Shown here one piece after another: positions 56,020 to 64,000 of a stretch of DNA of 64,000 bases. Position 1 is the first letter of the stretch. The number at the start of each line of letters is the position of its first letter. Source of the DNA: Psychrobacter urativorans (GTDB taxonomy: Bacteria; Pseudomonadota; Gammaproteobacteria; Pseudomonadales; Moraxellaceae); the NCBI RefSeq assembly GCF_904846675.1, contig NZ_CAJHBT010000011.1:18726-82725 (forward strand), read 5' to 3'. Below the pieces are notes generated by a model. That model did no database searches and had not been told where the DNA came from. It saw only the letters and a list, made by a program, of their open reading frames with translations. The position numbers and the translations under genes are program-made.

Positions 56020-57384
56020 ATGAATAGCGTAGAAAAACGGGCAATCTTAGGGGTCGGTGGCATTTTTGCCTTGCGAATGATTGGCCTATTTATGATTGTG
56101 CCAGTATTTTCTGTGTATGGGAGCGATTATGCCCATGCCACGCCATTTTTGATTGGCTTAGCAGTTGGTGTGTATGGGCTTGGACAGGCTATCTTTCAGA
56201 TACCGATGAGTCTTGCCGCTGATAAATTCCCGCGTAAGCCTATTATCATGCTTGGGCTGGTATTATTTGCGCTGGGCGGTATTATCGCTGCCAATGCCAC
56301 TGACATTTATGAAGTGATTATCGGTCGCGCGCTGGCGGGTAGTGGCGCGGTGTCCGCTGTGCTAATGGCACTCTTAGCAGATGTCACCCGTGAGGAGATG
56401 CGTACCAAGGCTATGGCAACCATGGGGCTGACCATTGCTACGTCCATCATGCTGGCCTTTGCTTTTGGGCCGTTGTTGGTAGGCTCGCTGGGTATCTCAG
56501 GACTGTTTTGGCTGACCGCAGGCTTTGCGGTTCTGGCAATGTTATTGCTGCTGGTCGTACCATCGCCTATGCGCGTGCTCAAGCACAATCTAGACAATAA
56601 ATCGATTAAGCAGCAGCTATCGGATGTTCTCAAAATCGGCGATTTAAACCGTTTACATATTGGCATCTTTGCACTACATCTAACTATGACAGCGATATTT
56701 GTGATTTTACCGCATCAGCTCTCAGAGGTGATGGGCTTAACCGTTCGCCAGCAAGGTTTGGTTTATTTACCACTATTGTTTATTGGCTTTGCCGTAGCAA
56801 TACCTTTTATTATTATTGCCGAAAAGAAACGTAAAATGCGCCAAGTATTCTTAGCGGCTATTGCATTAATGACGGTAGCTTTAGCGTTACTAGCGCTGGG
56901 TAGTCAGGTAGGTGTCGGCATTATTTTAGGCTTATTACTGTATTTTATGGGTTTTAATCTACTTGAGGCCACCATTCCCTCGTGGATATCTAAACGGGCA
57001 CCAGTAGCTAATAAGGCGACGGCGATGGGTCTGAACTCATCCAGTCAATTCTTTGGTGCGTTCGTTGGCGGTGCCATGGGTGGTTTGCTGCTTACTCAGC
57101 CCAATCTGTTGGCATGGGGTCTACTGGCGATAATAATGGCTGCCGCCTTATTAATTATTATCCCTATTGCCGATCCACCGTATTTATCGAGCACCACGGT
57201 AACCATACCTAAAAATATCGATATTCAAGAGTGGTCGCGGCAGATGTCGGCGATCAACGGCGTTGACGAGTTGGTAGTGATGGCAAAAGAGCAAGTCGCT
57301 TATTTAAAACTGGATAAGACTCAGCTGACGGATACGTCACGACAAGAGCTGTCGCATCTTGCACAAAGCCCACTAGATATTTAA
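56020..57384 (+). CDS. yajR: MFS transporter, YajR type
   Basis: A 454-residue, 12-helix proton-driven transporter. Motif A between helices 2 and 3 is GVYGLGQAIFQIPMSLAADK and nearby FPRKPIIM. Motif B/C parts include LIIGRALAGSGAVSAVLMAL-like and AFAFGPLLVG. The last about 65 residues form a soluble ferredoxin-like YAM domain (TVTIPKNIDIQEWSRQMSAI; NGVDELVVMAKEQVAYLKLD), the hallmark of YajR. The exported substrate is unknown. It precedes ssb, a conserved uvrA-MFS-ssb neighbourhood in Moraxellaceae (from memory). Confidence 0.9.
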   Translation: MNSVEKRAILGVGGIFALRMIGLFMIVPVFSVYGSDYAHATPFLIGLAVGVYGLGQAIFQIPMSLAADKFPRKPIIMLGLVLFALGGIIAANATDIYEVIIGRALAGSGAVSAVLMALLADVTREEMRTKAMATMGLTIATSIMLAFAFGPLLVGSLGISGLFWLTAGFAVLAMLLLLVVPSPMRVLKHNLDNKSIKQQLSDVLKIGDLNRLHIGIFALHLTMTAIFVILPHQLSEVMGLTVRQQGLVYLPLLFIGFAVAIPFIIIAEKKRKMRQVFLAAIALMTVALALLALGSQVGVGIILGLLLYFMGFNLLEATIPSWISKRAPVANKATAMGLNSSSQFFGAFVGGAMGGLLLTQPNLLAWGLLAIIMAAALLIIIPIADPPYLSSTTVTIPKNIDIQEWSRQMSAINGVDELVVMAKEQVAYLKLDKTQLTDTSRQELSHLAQSPLDI

Positions 57385-57533
57385 TAAAGAATTGGTTAAA
57401 GTAAATATATTAATGATAATATCTATTAGATTAACTAAAGTTATAGTTTAATTAAAGTGAGTCATTAGATCTTTGATAAAGTTCTTGATAGTAAGAACAT
57501 TTATATAGTTATTCATCAAAAAAGGACGGTACT

Positions 57534-58172
57534 ATGCGCGGTGTTAATAAAGTTATCATCATCGGTAACCTCGGTGCAGACCCTGAGGCACGTCAATTTA
57601 ATAATGGCGGTAGTGTAACCAATATTTCGGTTGCGACATCCGAGCAGTGGACAGACAAACAAAGCGGTGAAAAAAGAGAAGCGACCGAGTGGCATCGTAT
57701 TTCGCTATTCAATCGTTTGGGTGAAGTTGCGGCGCAATACCTACGTAAAGGCAGCAAGGTCTATATCGAAGGCAGTCTGCGTACGCGTAAATATCAAGAT
57801 CCAAATGGCCAAGATCGCTACATTACTGAGATTCGTGCTGAGCAAATGCAAATGTTAGATGGTGCGAGTGGCGGTGGTCAAGATAGCAACTTTGGTGGCC
57901 AAAATACAGGTAATCAAGGCGGTCGAAATAACTTTGGTGGCCAGCAGTCAAATAACCAGCCAGCCCAGCAAGGTGGCTACAACCAAGGCGGCGGTGCGTC
58001 AAACCAAGGTATGCCACAAGGCGGTAGCCAAAATAGCTACAACAATCAAAATACGCCTGCTCAACAGAATCAATTCAATGCACCGACACCAGCCCCTAAT
58101 GCAGGGTCTGGCTCAACGAATAAACCTGCGGCTATGCCTGATGGTCCAGTCGATGACGATATTCCATTTTAA
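57534..58172 (+). CDS. ssb: Single-stranded DNA-binding protein
   Basis: A 212-residue SSB. The OB fold occupies residues 1-112 ([58 protein letters not shown]). The linker is long and Gln/Gly/Asn-rich. The C-terminal tip DDDIPF is the protein interaction motif. AAAGGACGG before the ATG is the ribosome binding site. A perfect palindromic terminator follows and marks the edge of the accessory island. Confidence 0.98.
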   Translation: MRGVNKVIIIGNLGADPEARQFNNGGSVTNISVATSEQWTDKQSGEKREATEWHRISLFNRLGEVAAQYLRKGSKVYIEGSLRTRKYQDPNGQDRYITEIRAEQMQMLDGASGGGQDSNFGGQNTGNQGGRNNFGGQQSNNQPAQQGGYNQGGGASNQGMPQGGSQNSYNNQNTPAQQNQFNAPTPAPNAGSGSTNKPAAMPDGPVDDDIPF

Positions 58173-58208
58173 CTTATATAATAACAAGATATTGTATTTA
58201 TAAACCTT

Positions 58209-58243
58209 TAGCTCATTGATATTAATATCAATGAGCTATTTTT
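58209..58243 (+). terminator. ssb terminator, at the edge of the island
   Basis: A 30-base perfect palindrome TAGCTCATTGATATT plus its complement, followed by TTTTT. It lies between ssb and the recombinase operon, so the island's left end lies at or just after it. Confidence 0.85.
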
Positions 58244-58257
58244 ATATCTAAAATATA

Positions 58258-58287
58258 TTGCATTTAAATCTAATAACTTTGTATAAT
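58258..58287 (+). promoter_or_regulatory. Sigma-70 promoter of the recombinase operon
   Basis: TTGCAT at 58258-58263 and TATAAT at 58282-58287 are separated by 18 bases. Transcription would start about 28 bases before the ginA ATG. Confidence 0.65.
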
Positions 58288-58321
58288 AGTATTTATTGTA
58301 TTTACTTAGAGTAGTAGCCTG

Positions 58322-59665
58322 ATGCCAGTCCTAAAGAGAAAAGAGTTTATTGAATCAAGTGGAGAAAGATTCTCTCTTCTTGTTAATGAAAATGGAATTC
58401 CTGATTTTTGGATAACGTTATTCATGACTACTGTTGTACGATCTTATACACACTCAACTCAAAGAGCATATATTAATCACCTGTATCATCTTAGTCTTTG
58501 GGAAGCGAAAATAAAAGCTCGTCTGTCTGATAGGATAATTACAGCTTCACAAAATAAAGGTAATAATGATATTCGGTTTTTCTCACATTCTGAAGTTCAA
58601 TCACTTGCTGAGCATTGTAAGCTTCAAACAAAGACTGCTCGAAAGCTAAACGATTCAAATAATAAAATAATTCAATTCAAGAAACCTACATCTAAAGCGC
58701 CATTATTAACTGTCTCAGTTGCTCAACAAAATCAAAGGATTAAAGTTATTGCTGAATACTTCGAATTCATAGCACACAACATTTTAAGAAATAAAGCAAG
58801 TTTTTCAAGCTATATTGAAATCATTAAAGAAACTAAAGAGCGTCTTTTAAGTGGAAAGTCAAAAGGCGGTAGTCGTAGAACAACGTTTGATCCTGATGCT
58901 AAAGCGCCACCTCCAGAAGTGTTTTTTAAGGTTATGGATTTGGTAGGGCCGCTCAATCCAAAAAACCCTTTCACCAAGTTGGTTAAAAATCGAAATTACC
59001 TTTTGTTCAGAATACTTTATGAGACAGGCCTTAGAAGTGGAGAAATTCTTCAGTTAAAAATAACTGACATTAAGTTTTCTCAAAACCTAATTGAAATTCG
59101 TCGTAGACATGATGATCCTGAGGATACCTATAGGTCAACCGAACCTAATGCTAAAACTCTTGAACGAAATATCTATATTACATCTGAATTGTCGGATGAG
59201 ATCAGAGCGTATGTCATTCGAGAGCGTGCGCTCATAATTAATGCAAATAAACATAGTTTTTTATTTGTATCCAACAAAGGAAAAAGTGCAGGAAACCCTA
59301 TCTCTCTTATACAGTTCTCAAAAATTGTTGAAAAAGTTGCAGAGGATGAAAATTTAGCTGATTTCATCAAAAAGAATGGATTTAAAGGCGCAAAGAAAAT
59401 AACTGGGCATGGTTTTAGGCATGATTTTAACAATCGAATATCGATTAGTATTGATAAGAATAATGAGAAAGCAAGAGAAGAAGGACGCTTAGATGATGTT
59501 ATCTCAGAAAAGAAAGAGCTTGAAGATAGAATGTATCTAATGGGTCATAAAAATGAAAGTTCTTCGAGTATTTATAACTTGAGGCATACTAAGAAACAGG
59601 CTGAATCACTATTGTTGCATGAAATGCAAAATATAGATTTTCTTATTAAACCTAAGGATGATTAG
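58322..59665 (+). CDS. ginA: Tyrosine recombinase of a three-recombinase operon (GinA-like)
   Basis: A 447-residue recombinase. Catalytic residues are seen in ETGLRSGEILQLK (Arg), HGFRHDFNNR (His-x-x-Arg), YLMGHKNESSSS (His) and IYNLRHTKK (nucleophile Tyr). The N-terminal half carries a core-binding region (SYTHSTQRAYINHLYHLSLW). It is followed after 5 bases by the second recombinase, so it is the first gene of the operon. It probably acts with the next two proteins in excision and integration. Confidence 0.85.
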   Translation: MPVLKRKEFIESSGERFSLLVNENGIPDFWITLFMTTVVRSYTHSTQRAYINHLYHLSLWEAKIKARLSDRIITASQNKGNNDIRFFSHSEVQSLAEHCKLQTKTARKLNDSNNKIIQFKKPTSKAPLLTVSVAQQNQRIKVIAEYFEFIAHNILRNKASFSSYIEIIKETKERLLSGKSKGGSRRTTFDPDAKAPPPEVFFKVMDLVGPLNPKNPFTKLVKNRNYLLFRILYETGLRSGEILQLKITDIKFSQNLIEIRRRHDDPEDTYRSTEPNAKTLERNIYITSELSDEIRAYVIRERALIINANKHSFLFVSNKGKSAGNPISLIQFSKIVEKVAEDENLADFIKKNGFKGAKKITGHGFRHDFNNRISISIDKNNEKAREEGRLDDVISEKKELEDRMYLMGHKNESSSSIYNLRHTKKQAESLLLHEMQNIDFLIKPKDD

Positions 59666-59670
59666 TTGAG

Positions 59671-61230
59671 ATGAACACTGCACAAGTATTAAACGATTAT
59701 GTAGAAGACCTTGAAGGGTTAGACGCCTTTATTATTAGATCCAAGTCAGGCTATGAATCAAATTTTCAAGATGATATTTGGAAATTAGATAATTCTGTTA
59801 GTATAAATTGGAATAATGTAGGTAATGTATCAGATAATGTTTTAAAAGGATTTAAGCTAACTATTGCAAGAATGGCCGAAGAAGTTTCCGCAAAGCATAC
59901 TCAAAATTGTTGGCATTATTTTAAGCAGTATTTATTAGATCCTAAATTATACGTGGGTGGCAACATTAGCTCAGAGCTAATTTTAAAATACAAATCGACT
60001 TTAGATTCTGAAAATGAATATAAGTTAGGGACGATCCGCTCATTACTGAGAAACTGGATTGAGTGGAAACATCTAGGAGTTAATAGTGATATATCGGATA
60101 CACTTGATCGGTTAGTCTTAAAAGGGGATGTAAAAGGTAAAGCTGTTTTACATCAATGTCCTCATACTGGCGCTTATACGCTCACTGAACAGCAGTCATT
60201 ATTAATATGGGCGGGTAACGCTTTTCAAGAAAAACTCTTATCTTTAGAAGAGTTTGCATGGTTTTATTTAATATACGCGACAGCTAGAAGGCCAAGCCAA
60301 ATCAGAGCGTTGAGATTATGTGATGTTACTCATAGAGTAGTCAACAATAGCAATATATATTATATCAATATTCCAAGAGCGAAACAAAGAGGTGGTAAAT
60401 TCCGTTCTGAATGCAGATCTTTAACTATCACTGAAGACCTGTATTTGATTGTCGTAATTCAAATTAAGGAGGTTAAGTCCTTTGTTTCTTCTAAATTTCC
60501 TACACTTGACGAGACAGATATTGAACAGTTACCTGTTTTTTTAAATCGCGATTCATTGCGAGAGATGATAATAAGCGACTATAAAAGTGTTATCACAAAT
60601 ACCCCTGATTATTTACATCTATCTGCAACTAGTGTTCATTATATGGATAGACAAATATCTCGTAAATGTGATGCTATTTCTGAGCGCACAGGCGACTACA
60701 TTCACTTTACACCTGTAAGGTGTAGGAGAACTAGAGCAACTAACCTTGTGAGAAATGGTATTACAGGAGTGCAGCTAGCTTACTTACTTGATCATTCAGA
60801 TACTCAGCAATTATTTGTATACACTCAGCATACAGGTGAGTTAGCGCTAAGGATTTTTGACAAGATGAATGATGCAATGGAATTGCTATCTGCAAAGTTT
60901 GAAGGGCGTCTTATTCATTCCGAAGATCAAGCATTAAGAGGTGATGATCCTAACAGCCGCGTCTTCCAGTCTTCAAACAATCAGGTAGGTAACTGTGGAG
61001 GCTCTCCTGCCTGTAACAGTGGCTTGAAAGCCTGTCTTTTATGCAGTCAGTTTCAGCCTTTATTAGATGCTCCTTGGGAAGATGTTTTACTCGATCTAAT
61101 GGAAGAAGTGGAACATAAGCAAGCCATGGGTGCTAGCGATTTTATTTTACAATCGTTTAATCTTCAACTAGCCAATGTCACAGCCATTATGAATGCGTGC
61201 GATAAAATAAAAATAAAAGAGGTTCTTTGA
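59671..61230 (+). CDS. ginB: Second tyrosine-recombinase-like protein with Cys cluster (GinB-like)
   Basis: A 519-residue protein. Box I is YATARRPSQIRALRL. Box II reads TPVRCRRTRATNLVRNG, where the usual His of H-x-x-R is replaced. LLDHSDTQQLFVYTQ holds the later His and the Tyr nucleophile. A C-terminal Cys cluster GNCGGSPACNSGLKACLLC suggests a zinc-binding module. It starts 5 bases after ginA and ends one base before ginC, so translation is coupled. Confidence 0.8.
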   Translation: MNTAQVLNDYVEDLEGLDAFIIRSKSGYESNFQDDIWKLDNSVSINWNNVGNVSDNVLKGFKLTIARMAEEVSAKHTQNCWHYFKQYLLDPKLYVGGNISSELILKYKSTLDSENEYKLGTIRSLLRNWIEWKHLGVNSDISDTLDRLVLKGDVKGKAVLHQCPHTGAYTLTEQQSLLIWAGNAFQEKLLSLEEFAWFYLIYATARRPSQIRALRLCDVTHRVVNNSNIYYINIPRAKQRGGKFRSECRSLTITEDLYLIVVIQIKEVKSFVSSKFPTLDETDIEQLPVFLNRDSLREMIISDYKSVITNTPDYLHLSATSVHYMDRQISRKCDAISERTGDYIHFTPVRCRRTRATNLVRNGITGVQLAYLLDHSDTQQLFVYTQHTGELALRIFDKMNDAMELLSAKFEGRLIHSEDQALRGDDPNSRVFQSSNNQVGNCGGSPACNSGLKACLLCSQFQPLLDAPWEDVLLDLMEEVEHKQAMGASDFILQSFNLQLANVTAIMNACDKIKIKEVL

Positions 61231-61231
61231 T

Positions 61232-63397
61232 ATGACAGAGGTTATTCCTTTTAAGCCAAAGCATAAAGTTGAGTGCGAAAAGAACCTTCTTGATTTTGTT
61301 GAGAGAGCCAAGCATGACCTAAGTATTTATGAAGATCAAGGTGGCTTCAATAGCGATAATTGGAAGGTTACATCTAAAAATGGTCGTACTTTATCTATGC
61401 ATTTTACTGGGCCAAAACCGCAAGGTAAAAAGACGGGTGAGTTAATGCTACAACCATTTAAGGACTTTGCAAAAGCGTACATGAGAGACTTGCAGACATG
61501 GAAAGAAAGAAATCCTGCACAATATATGGTTGTACTGAAAACTATTTATGAAACACTAATCGAAACCAATGGAAAGGCCGATATTCTTGATTTTAACGGT
61601 ACTTCACTACGAAAAACTACTGAAAGCTTAGAACGCCGTCTATCTAAAGATGCGTTATACCGTGCGGGTCAATTTCTTGAAAAATTATTGAATGATATTC
61701 GAGAGTATAAAATAAACTTAACCATACCAACATGGAAAAACCCTTGGAAACGCCCAAATGAAAAGGCTTCAGGAACTTCACACGAAGATAGAGCTTGGCA
61801 AGAAAATAGATTAATGACTAGTCATCAAATCAGTTGTTTAGCTGATGCTTTTTGTTTGGCTAAAACGCCTTATGAGCAGTTTTATTCATCTCAAGCTGTA
61901 TTATTAATGGCTGCTCCAAGCAGAGGTGGAGAGTTGCATTTTTTGACTAAAGATTGTTTATTTGAAACAACAGCATTTAAAGAGGTGGTTGATGCCTCGG
62001 GTAAAGTCGTCAAAGAAGAGCATACTATTTTAAATATTCGTTGGGTCGCTGCTAAAGGTGGTGGATTTATACCAAAGCCTGTACACCCTCTAATTGAGCC
62101 AACAGTGAGAGAAGCGGTACGTAGACTAATCGATATTGGAGAGCCTGCTAGAAGAGCCGCACAGTGGTCAATTAAGCGTCCTAATGAGTTCTATCGACAC
62201 GATGCATGTATTACCAAAGAAGATCATCATGAGGATGATCCACTGACGATTCTAGAGTTTGCAGCAGCTATGGGGCTTTCACAGGATAATTTACCGAATG
62301 ATGTTTCTGAATCTATAGAAAAAAGTGTTTTCTTGAGGTTTTACAAGCAAAAATGGATTCAAAAGCTTTTTGAAATAAAAGACTATGTTACTTATCGAGA
62401 TTTAGCTGCTTATACTGTGCAAAATTATAAGAAGCCGTTTCCTAAGTTTCCAAATCTTTCAGAGATCAATAAGCCTGTGTCAGACATGCTATGTATCGTT
62501 AGAGATAATGAGCTTCATAGTGGATTCCAACCTAAAGGTTATAGCTTTACTGCACCTACTATAAATCAACTCAATGATGCTTTAGGCAGTATTCATGACA
62601 GGATACAGAGCAAAACATCACAGTCATTATTTACATCTGTGGGATTAAAGGAAGAAAACGGAGACAACTTCGTAATTACTTCGCATCAAATTCGAGTGTG
62701 GCTATCTACAATGGCTGAGCGTGGCGAAATGGAGTCATTAGACTTAGCAATGTTTGCAGGACGTAGCCGTATTCAAGATAACAGAGCTTATGACTTACGT
62801 CCTATGGAGGAGTTGGCAAAAGAGTCAAGAAAGCTAATTAATCTTGGCTTAGAAGATTATGATGGCACTAAAGCTCTTCAAGCTGTAAAGGTTAATGTAC
62901 CTGTTACTTTTGAAATGCTAGGTCATAAAAATCGGTATGGTGTAGTTCAAGCTTCTGGGTTCGGATACTGTGAGCATGATTGGACTATGTCACCATGTTC
63001 AAAAGCAGGTGAATGTGTAACTTGTAAAGAACACTCTTGCATTAAAGGTATGCCGAATACAAAAGAGCGATTGTTAGAATTAGAACAGGTTGTTAAACGT
63101 GAGCTTAATAGAGCAGTAGAGGCTGATAATAACGATTATTCAGGTGCTAATAGTTGGGTCATCTACCAAAGTAAGAAACTTGCAATAATCAAGACTTTAT
63201 TGACATATTTGGATAACGATGAGTACCCTGAAGGACTTATTATTCGCGTTCCAGAAGAGCTAGATGTAAGCTTAACGCGAATAGCACTGAACGAGCTTGG
63301 ATATTCTACAGGGGTCGCAGAGAACTCAACCTTAAGTGAAAGGATTACTATGACAACAGAGTCTAACTTTCTAGCGATTTTACAGGGTGGAATATGA
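61232..63397 (+). CDS. ginC: Third tyrosine-recombinase-like protein, large (GinC-like)
   Basis: A 721-residue protein with degenerate recombinase motifs: MAAPSRGGELHFLTKD (Arg), TSHQIRVWLSTMAERGE (His-x-x-Arg) and FAGRSRIQDNRAYDLRP (Arg in the place of His, Tyr following). A Cys-rich patch lies near residue 580: YCEHDWTMSPC and GECVTCKEHSCIKG. The C-terminal about 110 residues are helical. Its stop overlaps the start of the next gene by four bases. Confidence 0.78.
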   Translation: MTEVIPFKPKHKVECEKNLLDFVERAKHDLSIYEDQGGFNSDNWKVTSKNGRTLSMHFTGPKPQGKKTGELMLQPFKDFAKAYMRDLQTWKERNPAQYMVVLKTIYETLIETNGKADILDFNGTSLRKTTESLERRLSKDALYRAGQFLEKLLNDIREYKINLTIPTWKNPWKRPNEKASGTSHEDRAWQENRLMTSHQISCLADAFCLAKTPYEQFYSSQAVLLMAAPSRGGELHFLTKDCLFETTAFKEVVDASGKVVKEEHTILNIRWVAAKGGGFIPKPVHPLIEPTVREAVRRLIDIGEPARRAAQWSIKRPNEFYRHDACITKEDHHEDDPLTILEFAAAMGLSQDNLPNDVSESIEKSVFLRFYKQKWIQKLFEIKDYVTYRDLAAYTVQNYKKPFPKFPNLSEINKPVSDMLCIVRDNELHSGFQPKGYSFTAPTINQLNDALGSIHDRIQSKTSQSLFTSVGLKEENGDNFVITSHQIRVWLSTMAERGEMESLDLAMFAGRSRIQDNRAYDLRPMEELAKESRKLINLGLEDYDGTKALQAVKVNVPVTFEMLGHKNRYGVVQASGFGYCEHDWTMSPCSKAGECVTCKEHSCIKGMPNTKERLLELEQVVKRELNRAVEADNNDYSGANSWVIYQSKKLAIIKTLLTYLDNDEYPEGLIIRVPEELDVSLTRIALNELGYSTGVAENSTLSERITMTTESNFLAILQGGI

Positions 63398-63816
63398 AAC
63401 CAAAACTTATAAGCGAAAATGAAATAGATTTAGTTGAAGATATCTTAAAGAAGTGGTCAGGTAAACTGACATGGGATAAGTTCGCTGTCCGAGTTGCTTC
63501 TGCTTTAGGGAAAGATTCAGTTTCTAAGTTTACTCTAATGGGCTACCCTGAGATTAAACAGGCATTTAATAGACGTAAGCAAACGCTTAAAGAGGCAAAG
63601 TCACAAGTCATTGAGACAATGGGCGATGTGACTATTGACATGCTTATAAACGAAAATGCTGAGCTAAGAAACCAGATTCATCACTTAGAAGAGGAAATTA
63701 AAGCAAAAGAAACGCTATGGGTAGAGAAGTACAGAAGGTGGGCATATAACCTTTCTATGATGCCAAATGTGGATTTATCTATACTTGATCAACCTCTTCC
63801 AGCGAAACAGAATTAA
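63394..63816 (+). CDS. ginD: Small coiled-coil/HTH-like accessory protein (GinD-like)
   Basis: A 140-residue protein. WDKFAVRVASALGKDSVSKF and TLMGYPEIKQAFNRRKQTL look like a helix-turn-helix DNA-binding region. A coiled coil follows (ENAELRNQIHHLEEEIKAKE). It is translationally coupled to ginC by ATGA overlap. GinD-type proteins are needed with the three recombinases for island mobility, likely as a DNA-binding partner. Confidence 0.72.
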   Translation: MKPKLISENEIDLVEDILKKWSGKLTWDKFAVRVASALGKDSVSKFTLMGYPEIKQAFNRRKQTLKEAKSQVIETMGDVTIDMLINENAELRNQIHHLEEEIKAKETLWVEKYRRWAYNLSMMPNVDLSILDQPLPAKQN

Positions 63817-64000
63817 ATTGCTGTAGTCAAACAATTTTAGATTGAGCACAAGGCAAGCGATAGCAGATATTCAAGCAAGTAAGCGAAAAAAAGCAGTTTT
63901 TTAAATCAAATTACTAATTAAAGAAGACTAGGGTCTGTATAGAATTCAAATCAGCGGCAGCCAAATAAAGACACAGGCTAGAATCACAGCAGCTTCATAA
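63817..64000. other. Non-coding end of window after the recombinase operon
   Basis: The last 184 bases show no gene. Cargo genes of the island are expected further right. Confidence 0.4.

Larger units (their letters stand above)
58239..64000 (+). mobile_element. Left end of a GInt-type genomic island (boundary approximate)
   Basis: Four tightly packed genes in one direction follow ssb: three tyrosine-recombinase-like proteins of 447, 519 and 721 residues and a 140-residue coiled-coil protein. This is the ginABCD order of GInt islands, which carry the operon at one border with cargo beyond it. Tn554 tnpABC is a related layout. The right boundary is outside the window. Confidence 0.75.

Overview
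The window looks like a chromosomal segment of a gammaproteobacterium of the Moraxellaceae, most likely Psychrobacter. This rests on the protein character (GlnD, MetH, MnmC, ProS, UvrA, YajR-type transporter next to ssb), moderate GC and A/T-rich spacers. The genus call is inference from recognised families, because no search could be run.

The core chromosome is housekeeping. 1-6.5 kb: end of an unknown gene, glnD, map, and two lipoproteins (META domain, PD40 propeller). 12.3-24.9 kb: metH, two fasciclin-domain lipoproteins, an alanine/sodium symporter, a lemA-TPM-TPM cluster, a sirtuin. 33.7-50.9 kb: cytochrome c5, a two-gene ABC-2 exporter, queF, proS, DUF4230, mnmC, yciI, yciB, a PHP phosphoesterase, truD, a Rieske/FAD oxidoreductase, a GNAT enzyme and DUF503. 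52.3-58.2 kb: uvrA, an MFS transporter and ssb. Hairpin terminators separate many of these units.

Four accessory regions interrupt the core. (1) 6.3-12.1 kb holds one intact and two start-less DUF2256 zinc-ribbon copies around a methyltransferase. It is followed by a restriction-modification cassette: an HsdR-type nuclease domain fused to an N6-adenine methylase, then a specificity subunit, then a HEPN-type protein. The methylase and specificity frames appear joined by a GGGAAAG -1 slippery heptamer just before the methylase stop. A 1-nt indel in a formerly fused gene is the main alternative. (2) 25,224-33,286 is an 8,015-bp filamentous (inovirus) prophage in the 3' half of tRNA-Arg(CCG), flanked by 48-bp direct repeats. 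It carries replication, ssDNA-binding, coat, adsorption and Zot genes, several proteins under 35 residues, and no recognisable integrase. The reading frame of its HTH regulator crosses the att core, so integration exchanges the regulator's C-terminus. (3) 51.1-52.1 kb is an A/T-rich orphan gene. (4) From just after ssb to the window end lies a four-gene operon of three tyrosine-recombinase-like proteins and a small coiled-coil protein. It matches the ginABCD layout of GInt-type genomic islands, whose cargo would continue beyond the window.

The most interesting signals are the possible frameshift-made nuclease-methylase-specificity fusion with a HEPN partner, the att-dependent regulator swap in an integrase-less inovirus, a perfect 30-bp hairpin between its coat and Zot genes, and the GInt module.
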